This document shows positions 1 through 12,096 of a DNA stretch of 64,000 nucleotides, in pieces. Where the stretch lies: NCBI RefSeq assembly GCF_003730135.1, contig NZ_RJVO01000001.1, forward strand, positions 248,001 to 312,000, written 5' to 3'. This DNA comes from Stagnimonas aquatica (lineage in GTDB: Bacteria; Pseudomonadota; Gammaproteobacteria; Nevskiales; Nevskiaceae). Each line of letters opens with the position of its first letter. The stretch's first letter is position 1. Position numbers and translations under genes: made by a program. Under the pieces are notes generated by a model. It was not told the origin of the DNA, did no database searches, and saw nothing but the letters and a program-made list of their open reading frames with translations.

Positions 1-1
1 A

Positions 2-21
2 GGCCGCCCCGAAGAGCGGCC
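2..21. terminator. Short GC-rich hairpin downstream of ohr
   Basis: GGCCGC and GCGGCC flank an 8-nt loop. It lies about 25 nt past the ohr stop on the minus strand and could end the katG-ohr transcripts. Any T-run would lie outside the window, so whether it is intrinsic cannot be judged. Confidence 0.3.
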
Positions 22-45
22 CCGATTCATGGGCGGCTGAACAGC

Positions 46-480
46 TCAGACCGTCTTCACCGTCACGCTGACCTCGACATTGCCCTTGATCGCCTTCGAG
101 TAGGGGCAGAACTGGTGCCCCAGCGCGACGATCTTTTCGGCGTCCGCCTGCGACAGGCCGCCGACCAGCGCGGTCAGCGCCACCTGCAGGCCAACGCCGG
201 TTTCGGTGGTGCCGATGGACACCGCCGACTCGATCACCAGCGAACTGGGCTTGATCCCGTTCTTGGTGGCCATGAAGTCCACGGCGCCGCCAAAGCAGGC
301 CGCGTAGCCGGCGGCGAACAGGTCTTCCGGCGTGGTCGCCCCCGGCTTGCCGGGCCCGCCCATCGCCTTGGGCACCGAGAGATTGACGTCGACCAGACCG
401 TCACCGCTGAGGGTGGTGCCGTTGCGGCCGCCTTCGGCGCGGGCGGTGGCGGTGTAGAGAACATTCACTTTTTCAGACAT
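46..480 (-). CDS. ohr: Organic hydroperoxide resistance protein, Ohr/OsmC family
   Basis: A 144-aa cytoplasmic thiol peroxidase of the Ohr branch, which reduces organic hydroperoxides with a two-cysteine centre recycled by lipoylated proteins. The peroxidatic Cys62 sits in AACFGGA and the resolving Cys125 in HQFCPYS, both at the family's usual places, and the length is typical. An AGGAG lies just upstream of the ATG. It follows katG on the same strand with a 57-nt gap, so the two may be co-transcribed as a peroxide-defence unit. No ohrR-type regulator is adjacent. The function is assigned with high confidence from the motif pair; the substrate range is known only from the family. Confidence 0.95.
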   Translation of the reverse strand: MSEKVNVLYTATARAEGGRNGTTLSGDGLVDVNLSVPKAMGGPGKPGATTPEDLFAAGYAACFGGAVDFMATKNGIKPSSLVIESAVSIGTTETGVGLQVALTALVGGLSQADAEKIVALGHQFCPYSKAIKGNVEVSVTVKTV

Positions 481-537
481 GGAAAAACTCCTGGCTTCTT
501 GATTGATTGAAAAACTTGAGAGGAAGCGGCCCGCCGG

Positions 538-2856
<2,319 letters not shown>

Positions 2857-2908
2857 TCAGCCGGAGGGGAGTGGCGCTCATCATGGTCTCGCCACCTCGT
2901 TACAGACA

Positions 2909-2945
2909 GTCAATTGCTGCTAAGCCTTCCATCGTCTGTGGCTAT
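2909..2945 (-). promoter_or_regulatory. Candidate OxyR-binding site upstream of katG
   Basis: Read on the minus strand the order is ATAG-N7-CGAT-N7-TTAG-N7-TGAC. The known OxyR consensus is four ATAG/CTAT tetramers with 7-nt spacers. The spacing is exact: the first tetramer matches fully, the next two match 3 of 4, and the last is poor. The position, about 165 nt before katG, is reasonable. It is also in the upstream region of the divergent glyS. Confidence 0.4.
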
Positions 2946-3036
2946 TGCCTTCGCCCCTGGGATGCAGTTGGCGTAATCGGGAAGGTCACCGACAATGCCG
3001 GACTTTCCAATCTAGCCCCGTCCGCCACGGACTCCC

Positions 3037-5136
3037 ATGAAGCACGCCCTGCTGATCGAAATCGGATGCGAAGACCTGCCCGCCCGTTATGTCCTGCCGC
3101 TGGCCGAGGCCCTGCGCTCGGGCACGGTGAGCGGTCTGGACCGGCGCGGCGTCGCGCACGGCGAGGCCAAGCTCTATGCCACCCCGCGCCGCATCGCCGT
3201 GCAGATCGCCGAGGTCGCCGCCACGCAGCCGGAACAGAGCATCGAGCGTAGTGGCCCGGCGCTGGCCGCCGCCTACAAGGACGGCCAGCCGACACCGGCG
3301 GCGCTGGGCTTTGCGCGTTCCTGCGGCGTCGATTTCGCCGCGCTGGGCCAGAAGGACGGCAAGCTGCATTTCGCCCGCGCCGAGCCCGGCAAGCCGACCG
3401 TCGAACTGATGCCGGCAATCTTCGAGGAAACCCTGAAGGGCATGGACGAACTGGTGCCCAAGCGGATGCGCTGGGGCGACGGCGAGGAAACCTTCGTGCG
3501 CCCGGTGCAGTGGCTGCTGGCCCTGCTCGGCGAAACCGTGGTGCCGCTGCACCGCTTCGGCCTCGACAGCGGCCGGCTCAGCTACGGCCATCGCTTCCAC
3601 GCGCCGGCCGCCATCGAACTGAAGCAACCGGCCGACTACGAGAGCGTGCTGAAGGCCGCCAAAGTCTGGGCCGAAGTCAGCAGCCGCAAGGCGGAAATCC
3701 GCCGCCAGATCGAAGCCACCGCCGCCGAGCTTGGCGGCCACGCCCGCATCACCGAAGACCTGCTCGACGAGGTCACCGCTCTGGTGGAGTGGCCGGTGGT
3801 GATCGCCGGCGGCATGGAATCGCGCTTCACCGACGAGCTGCCGCCGGAGGTGATCGTCGCCACCGTCGAGACCAACCAGCGCTACTTCACGGTGTTCGAA
3901 GACGCGGCGCTGACGAAGCTGAAGCCGGTGTTCATCACCATCGCCAACATCGTCTCCAAGGACGCCAGCCAGATCGTCAGCGGCAACGAGCGCGTGGTGC
4001 GCCCGCGTCTGACCGACGCGCTGTTCTTCTGGGAGCAGGACAAGAAGCAGCCGCTGTCGGCCTATGGCGCCAAGCTGGAGAGCGCCACCTACCAGAAGGA
4101 ACTGGGCTCGGTCGCCGCCCGTGTGGGACGCATTAAGGCGCTAGCACGCGCCATTGTTGAAACACGCGCAGTGATTGCCGAGCCGTATGACTTTGGCGCT
4201 GGAACCACAGTCACTGGCGACGTGCAGCGCTTCACGCAGGAGGTCGTCCGTGCCGCAGAGTTGTGCAAGAACGACCTCGTCACCAAGATGGTGTTCGAGT
4301 TCCCGGAGTTGCAGGGCCTGATGGGCGGCTACTACGCCCGCGCCTCGGGCGAGTCCGCAGCGGTCGCCAACGCCATCCGCGAGCACTATCTGCCGGTGCA
4401 GCAGGGCACGCCGATTCCCTCGACGCGCGAGGGCCAGGTGCTGTCGCTGGCCGACAAGCTCGACGCCCTCGCCGGCATCTTCGCCATCGGCCAGAAGCCG
4501 ACCGCCAGCAAGGATCCGTTCGCCCTGCGCCGTGCCGCCAATGGCGTGCTGCGCATCTGCATCGAGGGCGGACTGCGGCTGGATCTCTCCGCACTGCTGC
4601 GACAGGCGCTCGACCTCCAGCCTGCCGGCAAGAAAGACTCGGCCCTGCACGGCGAGTTGCTGGAGTTCGTGCTGGAACGCCTGCGCGCCCTGCTGGTGAC
4701 CGGCGGCGTCAGCACCGAGATCTTCGAAGCGGTGAAGGCCACCGGCGTCAGCCAACCGCTGGACTTCGCCGAGCGTCTGCGCGCCCTGCAAGGCTTCGCC
4801 GCGCTGCCGGCCAGCGCCAATCTCGCGGCCGCCCACAAGCGCGTCCGCAACCTGCTCAAGCAGGCCGGCACGGTCAGCGAACAGATCGACCCGGCGCTGT
4901 TCGAGCAGCCGGCCGAGCACGCCCTGTTCACCGCCATCAACGGCCTGCAACTGGGCGGCAGCTACGCCAGCCAGCTCGACGCGCTGGCCGGCCTGCGCGA
5001 TCCGGTGGACGATTTCTTCGCAGCGGTGATGGTCAATGCCGACAACCCGGCGGTGCGCGCCAACCGCCTGGCCCTGCTGGCGCGGCTGGACAAGCTCTGC
5101 CGCAGCGTCGCCGACATCTCGCTGCTGCCGGGGTGA
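3037..5136 (+). CDS. glyS: Glycyl-tRNA synthetase beta subunit
   Basis: The 699-aa beta subunit of the bacterial alpha2beta2 glycyl-tRNA synthetase. It binds and positions tRNA-Gly, while the alpha subunit (GlyQ) makes glycyl-adenylate. The start LLIEIGCEDLPARY and the block MVFEFPELQGLMGGYYA are diagnostic of GlyS, and the length is typical. The C-terminal part is the usual helical tRNA-binding region. glyQ is not in the window: the upstream neighbour is divergent katG, so the normal glyQ-glyS pair is split. gmhB follows on the same strand. Codons between about 4130 and 4265 look unlike the rest of the gene and encode a segment somewhat longer than in E. coli; the frame stays open. Confidence 0.96.
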   Translation: MKHALLIEIGCEDLPARYVLPLAEALRSGTVSGLDRRGVAHGEAKLYATPRRIAVQIAEVAATQPEQSIERSGPALAAAYKDGQPTPAALGFARSCGVDFAALGQKDGKLHFARAEPGKPTVELMPAIFEETLKGMDELVPKRMRWGDGEETFVRPVQWLLALLGETVVPLHRFGLDSGRLSYGHRFHAPAAIELKQPADYESVLKAAKVWAEVSSRKAEIRRQIEATAAELGGHARITEDLLDEVTALVEWPVVIAGGMESRFTDELPPEVIVATVETNQRYFTVFEDAALTKLKPVFITIANIVSKDASQIVSGNERVVRPRLTDALFFWEQDKKQPLSAYGAKLESATYQKELGSVAARVGRIKALARAIVETRAVIAEPYDFGAGTTVTGDVQRFTQEVVRAAELCKNDLVTKMVFEFPELQGLMGGYYARASGESAAVANAIREHYLPVQQGTPIPSTREGQVLSLADKLDALAGIFAIGQKPTASKDPFALRRAANGVLRICIEGGLRLDLSALLRQALDLQPAGKKDSALHGELLEFVLERLRALLVTGGVSTEIFEAVKATGVSQPLDFAERLRALQGFAALPASANLAAAHKRVRNLLKQAGTVSEQIDPALFEQPAEHALFTAINGLQLGGSYASQLDALAGLRDPVDDFFAAVMVNADNPAVRANRLALLARLDKLCRSVADISLLPG

Positions 5137-5269
5137 GCCGGAACAAATCGGATTGCCTTGATTGGCAATCCGATCCGGCGAACGCCCGGCCACGGATGGC
5201 CGGGCAGGGTTTTATTGGCCAGGATGCAGTCGCGCCATGGATGGCCCCCACAACTGGAGCAAGAAAAAA

Positions 5270-5803
5270 ATGAAATGGGTGATTCTCGACCGCGACGGCG
5301 TCATCAACGAAGACTCCGAGGCCTACATCAAGTCGGCAGCCGAGTGGCACCCCATCGCCGGCAGCCTGGAAGCCATCGCCCGCCTCAATCAGGCCGGCTA
5401 CCGGGTCTGCGTGGCCAGCAATCAGTCGGGCCTGGGACGCGGCCTGTTCGACTACGACGCCTTCGCGGCGATGAACGCCCTGCTGCACCGCCGGCTGGCC
5501 GAGTTCGGCGGTCGCATCGACGCGCTGGCGTTTGCGCCGGAAGCGCCCGAGAAATCCAGCGACATGCGCAAGCCGGAGCCGGGCATGCTCACCGACCTGG
5601 CGCGCCGCCTGGGCATCCAGCTCGATGGTGTGTGGTTCATCGGCGACAAGGACAGCGACCTTGCGGCGGCGCGTGCCGCCGGCGCGCGACCGGTGCTGGT
5701 GCGTACCGGCAAGGGCCGCAAGACCGAGGCGGCGGGAGCTGGCGAAGACGTTGCGGTCTACGACGACCTGGCGGCGGCGGTCAGCGCCTTGCTGGCGGCC
5801 TGA
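5270..5803 (+). CDS. gmhB: D-glycero-beta-D-manno-heptose 1,7-bisphosphate 7-phosphatase, HAD family
   Basis: A 177-aa HAD-superfamily phosphatase predicted to remove the C7 phosphate of heptose bisphosphate in ADP-heptose synthesis for the LPS inner core. HAD motif I is D7-R-D9-G, motif II is ASNQSG, and GDKDSD near residue 125 holds the last acidic residues. I chose the ATG at 5270, with GGAG about 10 nt upstream; the longer open frame has no support. A location after glyS is common in gammaproteobacteria. The zinc-binding loop of E. coli GmhB (Cys-Pro-His ... Cys-Asp-Cys) is replaced by APEAPEKSSDM, so this is a form without the cysteines. A related histidinol-phosphatase-type HAD enzyme is a less likely alternative. 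Confidence 0.85.
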   Translation: MKWVILDRDGVINEDSEAYIKSAAEWHPIAGSLEAIARLNQAGYRVCVASNQSGLGRGLFDYDAFAAMNALLHRRLAEFGGRIDALAFAPEAPEKSSDMRKPEPGMLTDLARRLGIQLDGVWFIGDKDSDLAAARAAGARPVLVRTGKGRKTEAAGAGEDVAVYDDLAAAVSALLAA

Positions 5804-5906
5804 TCCGGCCGGCCACAAGCAGCCATCCCTGGCACAAACTTACCCGTCTGCCCGGCCACCCTCATCCGGGCACTAGGTGGGGCCGGATGCCCTGCGGAGC
5901 GACCCG

Positions 5907-6290
5907 CTAAACCCCGCCCCGCCCGCAGACCGCGTAGTCCTCGCGACGACGCTCGATCTCCACACCCACTGTGCGCGCGGCCGTCACCGCGCCGGGCTTG
6001 CTCACCGACAGTCGCAGGCTGAGCAGGGGGAATTCCTCGAACAGGCGGCGCGCGGCGGACTCCGCGAAGGTTTCCAGCAACTGGAACTGGCGCTCGCGCA
6101 CCAGCCGCTCGATGGCATCGCAGACGGCCTTGTAGTCGAGCGCGTCGCGGATGTGGTCGCTGGCGGCCGCCTCGCGGGTATCGACCCCGAGATCGAGATC
6201 GAGGATCAGCGGCCGGCGGATGTGGTGCTCCCAGGCGTGGACCCCGATGTGGGTCTGGATTTCCAACTGGCGGATGAAGACCTTGTCCAT
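5907..6290 (-). CDS. folB: Dihydroneopterin aldolase
   Basis: A 127-aa enzyme of folate synthesis that converts 7,8-dihydroneopterin to 6-hydroxymethyl-dihydropterin and glycolaldehyde. The N-terminal LEIQTHIGVHAWE contains the substrate-binding Glu region, and SVSKPGAV carries the catalytic Lys of the family. The length is normal. It lies on the minus strand downstream of tsaD, with a five-copy heptamer repeat between the two genes. folB next to tsaD is a frequent arrangement in gammaproteobacteria. Confidence 0.93.
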   Translation of the reverse strand: MDKVFIRQLEIQTHIGVHAWEHHIRRPLILDLDLGVDTREAAASDHIRDALDYKAVCDAIERLVRERQFQLLETFAESAARRLFEEFPLLSLRLSVSKPGAVTAARTVGVEIERRREDYAVCGRGGV

Positions 6291-6297
6291 GGGCTCG

Positions 6298-6332
6298 GGA
6301 TTGCGGATTGCGGATTGCGGATTGCGGATTGC
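6298..6332. repeat. Five tandem copies of GGATTGC
   Basis: Five perfect, uninterrupted copies of the heptamer GGATTGC fill most of the 46-nt gap between the tsaD stop and the folB start. They stop a few bases before the folB ATG on the minus strand, so copy-number change would alter the folB leader. Similar short tandem heptamers are known between genes of Xanthomonadaceae. No spacer sequence is present. Confidence 0.9.
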
Positions 6333-6336
6333 GAGA

Positions 6337-7371
6337 CTAGAGCACCGGCGGGCTGAGTTCGGTCAGCGGCCAGCGGGCGCGGGTCAGCAGCGGGTCGTGC
6401 GCGGCACGGCCGTCGGCGCGGCGCGCCCAGCCGGCGTAGGCGATCATCGCCGCGTTGTCGGTGCAGAAGGCCGGGCGCGGAAAGTACAGGCCCAGGCCAC
6501 GGCGCTGCGCCAGCTCCTGCAGGCGCGCGCGCAAGCGGCGATTGGCGCCGACGCCGCCGGCGATCACCAGTCGGCGGTGGCCGGTCTCGTCGAGCGCACG
6601 CGCGCACTTGATCGCCAGGGTTTCGGTGACCGCCTCCTCGAAGCCGCGCGCCAGATCGGCCTTGGTCTGCGCGTCGGCGTCCTTGGGCAGGGCGGTGAGT
6701 ACCGCCGTCTTGAGGCCGGAGAAACTGAAGTCCAGCCCCGGCCGGTCGGTCATCGGCCTCGGAAACTTGAACCGCCCCGGCACGCCGCCCTCGGCCAGCC
6801 GTGCCAGCTCCGGCCCGCCCGGATAGGGCAGACCAAGCAGCTTGGCGGTCTTGTCGAAGGCCTCGCCAACCGCGTCGTCGAGGCTCTCGCCCAGCAGCCG
6901 GTAACGGCCGACGCCCTGTACATCGACCAGCAGGGTGTGCCCGCCGGAGACCAGCAGGGCGACGAAGGGAAAGGCCGGCGGATCGGGTTCCAGCATCGGC
7001 GCCAGCAGGTGGCCTTCCATGTGATGCACCGGGATCAGCGGCAGGCCCAGCGCCTCGGCCAGTCCAGCGGCGGCGGCACCGCCGACCATCAGGGCGCCGA
7101 TCAGGCCGGGGCCGGCGGTGTAGGCGATGCCGCCCAGCTCGGTGGGCTTGAGCCCGGCCTCGGCGAGCGCGGCGCGCGCCAGCGGCAAGACCCGCCGGAC
7201 GTGATCGCGCGAAGCCAGCTCCGGCACCACCCCGCCGTACTCGGCATGCAGCTTCACCTGCGAATGCAGACTGTGCGCCAGCAGGCCGCGCACACCGTCG
7301 TAGATGGCGCAGGCGGTTTCGTCGCAGGAGGTTTCCAGCGCCAGGATCGGCGCGACGGAGAAGGTGGACAT
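6337..7371 (-). CDS. tsaD: tRNA N6-adenosine threonylcarbamoyltransferase TsaD
   Basis: A 344-aa ASKHA-fold enzyme that, with TsaB and TsaE, transfers threonylcarbamoyl to A37 of ANN-decoding tRNAs. [12 protein letters not shown] opens the protein, HHMEGH provides the metal-binding histidines, and SGGHT and [10 protein letters not shown] are conserved nucleotide-site motifs. The open frame extends 117 nt further upstream, but the ATG at 7371 gives the standard start just before the ETSCDE motif. The gene is divergent from rpsU, the classic arrangement in gammaproteobacteria. folB follows downstream. Confidence 0.96.
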   Translation of the reverse strand: MSTFSVAPILALETSCDETACAIYDGVRGLLAHSLHSQVKLHAEYGGVVPELASRDHVRRVLPLARAALAEAGLKPTELGGIAYTAGPGLIGALMVGGAAAAGLAEALGLPLIPVHHMEGHLLAPMLEPDPPAFPFVALLVSGGHTLLVDVQGVGRYRLLGESLDDAVGEAFDKTAKLLGLPYPGGPELARLAEGGVPGRFKFPRPMTDRPGLDFSFSGLKTAVLTALPKDADAQTKADLARGFEEAVTETLAIKCARALDETGHRRLVIAGGVGANRRLRARLQELAQRRGLGLYFPRPAFCTDNAAMIAYAGWARRADGRAAHDPLLTRARWPLTELSPPVL

Positions 7372-7413
7372 GCCGCTATTTTCGCATTTCGGCACCGTCT
7401 GGCCCGGCTCTTT

Positions 7414-7442
7414 TTGCGCCGGGCAATTTTTGCGCATAGAAT
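7414..7442 (+). promoter_or_regulatory. Candidate sigma-70 promoter of rpsU
   Basis: TTGCGC at 7414, a 17-nt spacer, then TAGAAT at 7437. The -10 matches 5 of 6 positions of the sigma-70 consensus. It lies about 60 nt before rpsU in the tsaD-rpsU divergent region. TTTTTGCGC repeats make the -35 choice less certain. Confidence 0.45.
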
Positions 7443-7503
7443 TTGCGCCCTTTTTGCCAGCGGGCGTCGTTTTGACGGCCGCCACCACCCGAGAGTGAAC
7501 TAG

Positions 7504-7719
7504 ATGCCGTCCGTCCGCGTCCGCGATAACGAACCGTTTGAAGTCGCCGTCCGCCGCTTTAAGCGCACCTGCGAGAAAGCCGGCGTGCTTACCGACGTGC
7601 GCAAGAAGGAATTCTTCGAGAAGCCCTCGATGGAGCGCAAGCGCAAGCGCGCTGCCGCCGTGAAGCGCCAGGAGAAGAAGGTTTCGCGCGAAACCGCCCG
7701 TCAGACCCGTCTCTACTAA
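7504..7719 (+). CDS. rpsU: 30S ribosomal protein S21
   Basis: A 71-aa strongly basic protein of the small ribosomal subunit, needed for efficient initiation on natural mRNAs. [20 protein letters not shown] at the N-terminus and the Arg/Lys-rich tail ending in RLY are canonical. It is the first gene of the rpsU-yqeY-dnaG-rpoD cluster that links translation, replication and transcription. It is followed after about 105 nt by the YqeY gene. Confidence 0.98.
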   Translation: MPSVRVRDNEPFEVAVRRFKRTCEKAGVLTDVRKKEFFEKPSMERKRKRAAAVKRQEKKVSRETARQTRLY

Positions 7720-7825
7720 GAGCCGCCTGACGCTGCCCGGAGCGCCCCCAGCGCCCGGGCAAGGCCGTGATCCAGCGGATCACGGCGATACACCTCCAGC
7801 AGCACCTCCCCCAAAGGGGCATCCC

Positions 7826-8272
7826 TTGTCCGACCTCAAGACCCGCGTTCTCGAAGACATCAAGACCGCCATGAAGGCGGGCGAGAAGGAGCGCGTCTCG
7901 ACCCTGCGCATGCTCTCTTCCGAGATGAAGCAGCGCGAGGTGGTGGACAGCGTGGAGCTGACCGACGCGGTGGTCACCGCCTGCGTCGAGAAGATGGTCA
8001 AGCAGCGTCGCGACGCCGAAAAGCAGTACCGCGACGGCGGCCGCCCGGAGCTAGCCGACAAGGAAGCGGCGGAAATCGCCCTGCTGATGGCCTACCTGCC
8101 GCAGCAGCTCACCGCCCCCGAGCTCGACGCCCTGATCGCCCAGGCGGTCGCCGAAACCGGCGCCGCCGGGGCCAAGGACATGGGCAAGGTGATGGGCTGG
8201 ATCAAGCCCAAGGTCGCCGGCCGTACCGACATGGGCGCGCTGTCCGGCCTGATCAAGGCCAAGCTCGGCTAG
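7826..8272 (+). CDS. GatB/YqeY domain protein
   Basis: A 148-aa protein consisting of one GatB/YqeY helical domain, related to the tail domain of the amidotransferase subunit GatB. It may bind tRNA, but its precise role is not established. The block KTAMKAGEKERVSTLRML and the AYLPQQL motif are typical. The start is TTG at 7826 with AAAGGGG just upstream; no ATG fits the conserved N-terminus. Its place between rpsU and dnaG is common in gammaproteobacteria. Confidence 0.9.
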   Translation: MSDLKTRVLEDIKTAMKAGEKERVSTLRMLSSEMKQREVVDSVELTDAVVTACVEKMVKQRRDAEKQYRDGGRPELADKEAAEIALLMAYLPQQLTAPELDALIAQAVAETGAAGAKDMGKVMGWIKPKVAGRTDMGALSGLIKAKLG

Positions 8273-8337
8273 CGCATCGCGGGCTTCGACCGCCGTCGGC
8301 ATGGACGGCGACCGCTGGTCAGGATGACACTGCTCCC

Positions 8338-10083
8338 ATGACCGGTCGCATCCCCGACTCCTTCATTCAAGACCTGCTCGCGCGCAGCGACATCGTCGAG
8401 ATCATCGGCACGCGGGTGGAGCTCAAGCGCGCCGGCAAGGAGCTCAAGGGCCTGTCGCCCTTCACCCACGAGAAATCGCCCTCGTTCTTCGTCTCGCCGG
8501 CGAAGCAGATGTTCTTCGACTTCTCCTCCGGCAAGAACGGCAATGCCATCGGATTTCTGATGGAGTACGACCGCCTTTCCTTCGTCGAGGCGGTGGAGGA
8601 ACTGGCCGGGCGACTGGGCCTGGAGATTCCCCGCGAAGGCGGGTTCTCCCAGCGCCTGGTGCTGGACGGCCCGCTCGACGCCCTGGCTGCGGCCGAACGC
8701 TACTGGCGCGAGCAGCTCAAGCAGGCGCCGGCGGCGGTCGCCTATCTCAAGAAGCGCGGCGTCAACGGCGAGACCGCCAAGACCTTCGGCTTGGGTTACG
8801 CACCGGAATCCTGGGATGCGCTGACCCGGATGTTCCCAGACCCCAAGCACGCGCTGGAAGCCGGCCTGCTGATCGAGCGCGAGGGCCGCGAGGGCGCGTA
8901 CGACCGCTTCCGCAACCGCATCATGTTCCCGATCCGCGATACCCGCGGGCGGGTGATTGGTTTTGGCGGCCGCACGCTCGGCAATGACCCGGCCAAGTAC
9001 CTCAACTCCCCCGAGACGCCGCTGTTCCACAAGGGCCGCAATCTCTACGGGCTCTACGAGGCCAAGCAGGCGGCGAAGAGCGCCCTGCCCTATCTGATCG
9101 TGGTCGAGGGCTACATGGACGTGGTGATGCTGGCCCAGCACGGCGTGCGCGAGGCGGTCGCCACCCTCGGCACCGCCACCACCGCCGAGCACCTGCACCT
9201 GCTGTTCAAGCAGACCAACAAGGTGGTGTTCAGCTTCGACGGCGACCGTGCCGGCCGCTCCGCTGCCTGGCGTGCGCTGGAGCAGGCGCTGCCGGAGGTG
9301 CACGGCGTGCGCGAATGCCGCTTCCTGTTCCTGCCCGACGGCCACGACCCCGACAGTCTGGTGCAGGAGATCGGCGCCGAAGCCTTCCGCGCCCTGGTCG
9401 ACGGCGCCCTGCCGCTGACCGCCTTCCTGCTGCAGGAACTGGAGAAGCAGGTCGACCTGAACAGCCTGGAGGGCCGGGCCAAGCTGGCGGCGCTGGCGCA
9501 GCCGCATCTGGCCAAGCTCAAGGAAGGCCCGCTGCGCAGCCTGCTGACCGAGGAACTCGCGCGCCGCACCCGGCTGTCCGCCGCACAGGTCGAGCGGCTG
9601 GCGGCGCCGGCGGCGCATCCGGCCAGCGATTCGGCCGCAGCCGCACGCCCCGCCAGCAGCCGCGCCGATCCGGCCGCCCGGCTGCCGCGACGCGCCCTGC
9701 GCATCCTGCTGGAGGCCCCGGCGCTGGCCCGCCAGGCCCAGCACCTGGAACAACTGGCCGCCAGCCCGGCGCCGGGCGCCGCCGCACTGGCCGAGGCCAT
9801 TGAATTCTTCCAGGAGCACCCCGACTACAAGGCCAGTCAGTTGCTGCAGAGCTGGCAGGGCAGCCCCAAGGGGGCGGCGCTGGCCCGATTGGCCGCCGAA
9901 CCCCTCGACATCGACGGCCCCGCCCTGGGCAATGAATTTCGCGAATCCCTGCGTCGGCTGCGAGAACGGGCGGTTAGGGCCGAGATGGAAAAACTGGTCG
10001 GCCCGGGCCGTTCGCTGAGCCTCGCGGAACAGCAAGAGTTGATCGGCCTGCAACACCAACTATCCGAGCTGAAAACGGTCTAA
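8338..10083 (+). CDS. dnaG: DNA primase DnaG with degenerate zinc-binding domain
   Basis: A 581-aa replication primase that makes RNA primers at the fork. The order is an N-terminal zinc-type domain (residues 1-100), a TOPRIM catalytic core with VVEGYMDV near 257-264 and SFDGDRAGR near 300, and a C-terminal DnaB-interaction domain. The odd point is in the first domain: the four E. coli zinc ligands Cys40, His43, Cys61 and Cys64 align without gaps to Ser40, Thr43, Asp61 and Ser64. There is no cysteine in the first 100 residues, although the surrounding PF..EKSPSF and NGNAI blocks are kept. This is a zinc-free type, as I recall for Bacteroidetes primases. The cluster position before rpoD confirms the identity. 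Confidence 0.96.
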   Translation: MTGRIPDSFIQDLLARSDIVEIIGTRVELKRAGKELKGLSPFTHEKSPSFFVSPAKQMFFDFSSGKNGNAIGFLMEYDRLSFVEAVEELAGRLGLEIPREGGFSQRLVLDGPLDALAAAERYWREQLKQAPAAVAYLKKRGVNGETAKTFGLGYAPESWDALTRMFPDPKHALEAGLLIEREGREGAYDRFRNRIMFPIRDTRGRVIGFGGRTLGNDPAKYLNSPETPLFHKGRNLYGLYEAKQAAKSALPYLIVVEGYMDVVMLAQHGVREAVATLGTATTAEHLHLLFKQTNKVVFSFDGDRAGRSAAWRALEQALPEVHGVRECRFLFLPDGHDPDSLVQEIGAEAFRALVDGALPLTAFLLQELEKQVDLNSLEGRAKLAALAQPHLAKLKEGPLRSLLTEELARRTRLSAAQVERLAAPAAHPASDSAAAARPASSRADPAARLPRRALRILLEAPALARQAQHLEQLAASPAPGAAALAEAIEFFQEHPDYKASQLLQSWQGSPKGAALARLAAEPLDIDGPALGNEFRESLRRLRERAVRAEMEKLVGPGRSLSLAEQQELIGLQHQLSELKTV

Positions 10084-10168
10084 ATTGGCCGGACAATGAC
10101 CAGTTCGGGTAAACTTATAGGTTCCCAGCCGGCTTCTGACGCCGGCGGCATTAGAAGGTTGTGAATTC

Positions 10169-12010
<1,842 letters not shown>

Positions 12011-12040
12011 GACAGGCCTTTCGCGGCCGTGTCAGCGCCC

Positions 12041-12073
12041 AACAAAAAGCCCCGCGATGCGGGGCTTTTTGTT
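12041..12073. terminator. Bidirectional rho-independent terminator after rpoD
   Basis: A perfect 15-bp stem with a GAT loop: AACAAAAAGCCCCGC pairs with GCGGGGCTTTTTGTT. The A and T tracts make it work for rpoD and for the convergent barrel gene ending at 12097. Confidence 0.92.
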
Positions 12074-12096
12074 GGCTGCTTGGCTGCGCAGCCGAC

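Noticed and set aside
6298-6332. A CRISPR-like array of GGATTGC units
   Set aside because: The units are 7 bp with no spacers between them; it is a simple tandem repeat.
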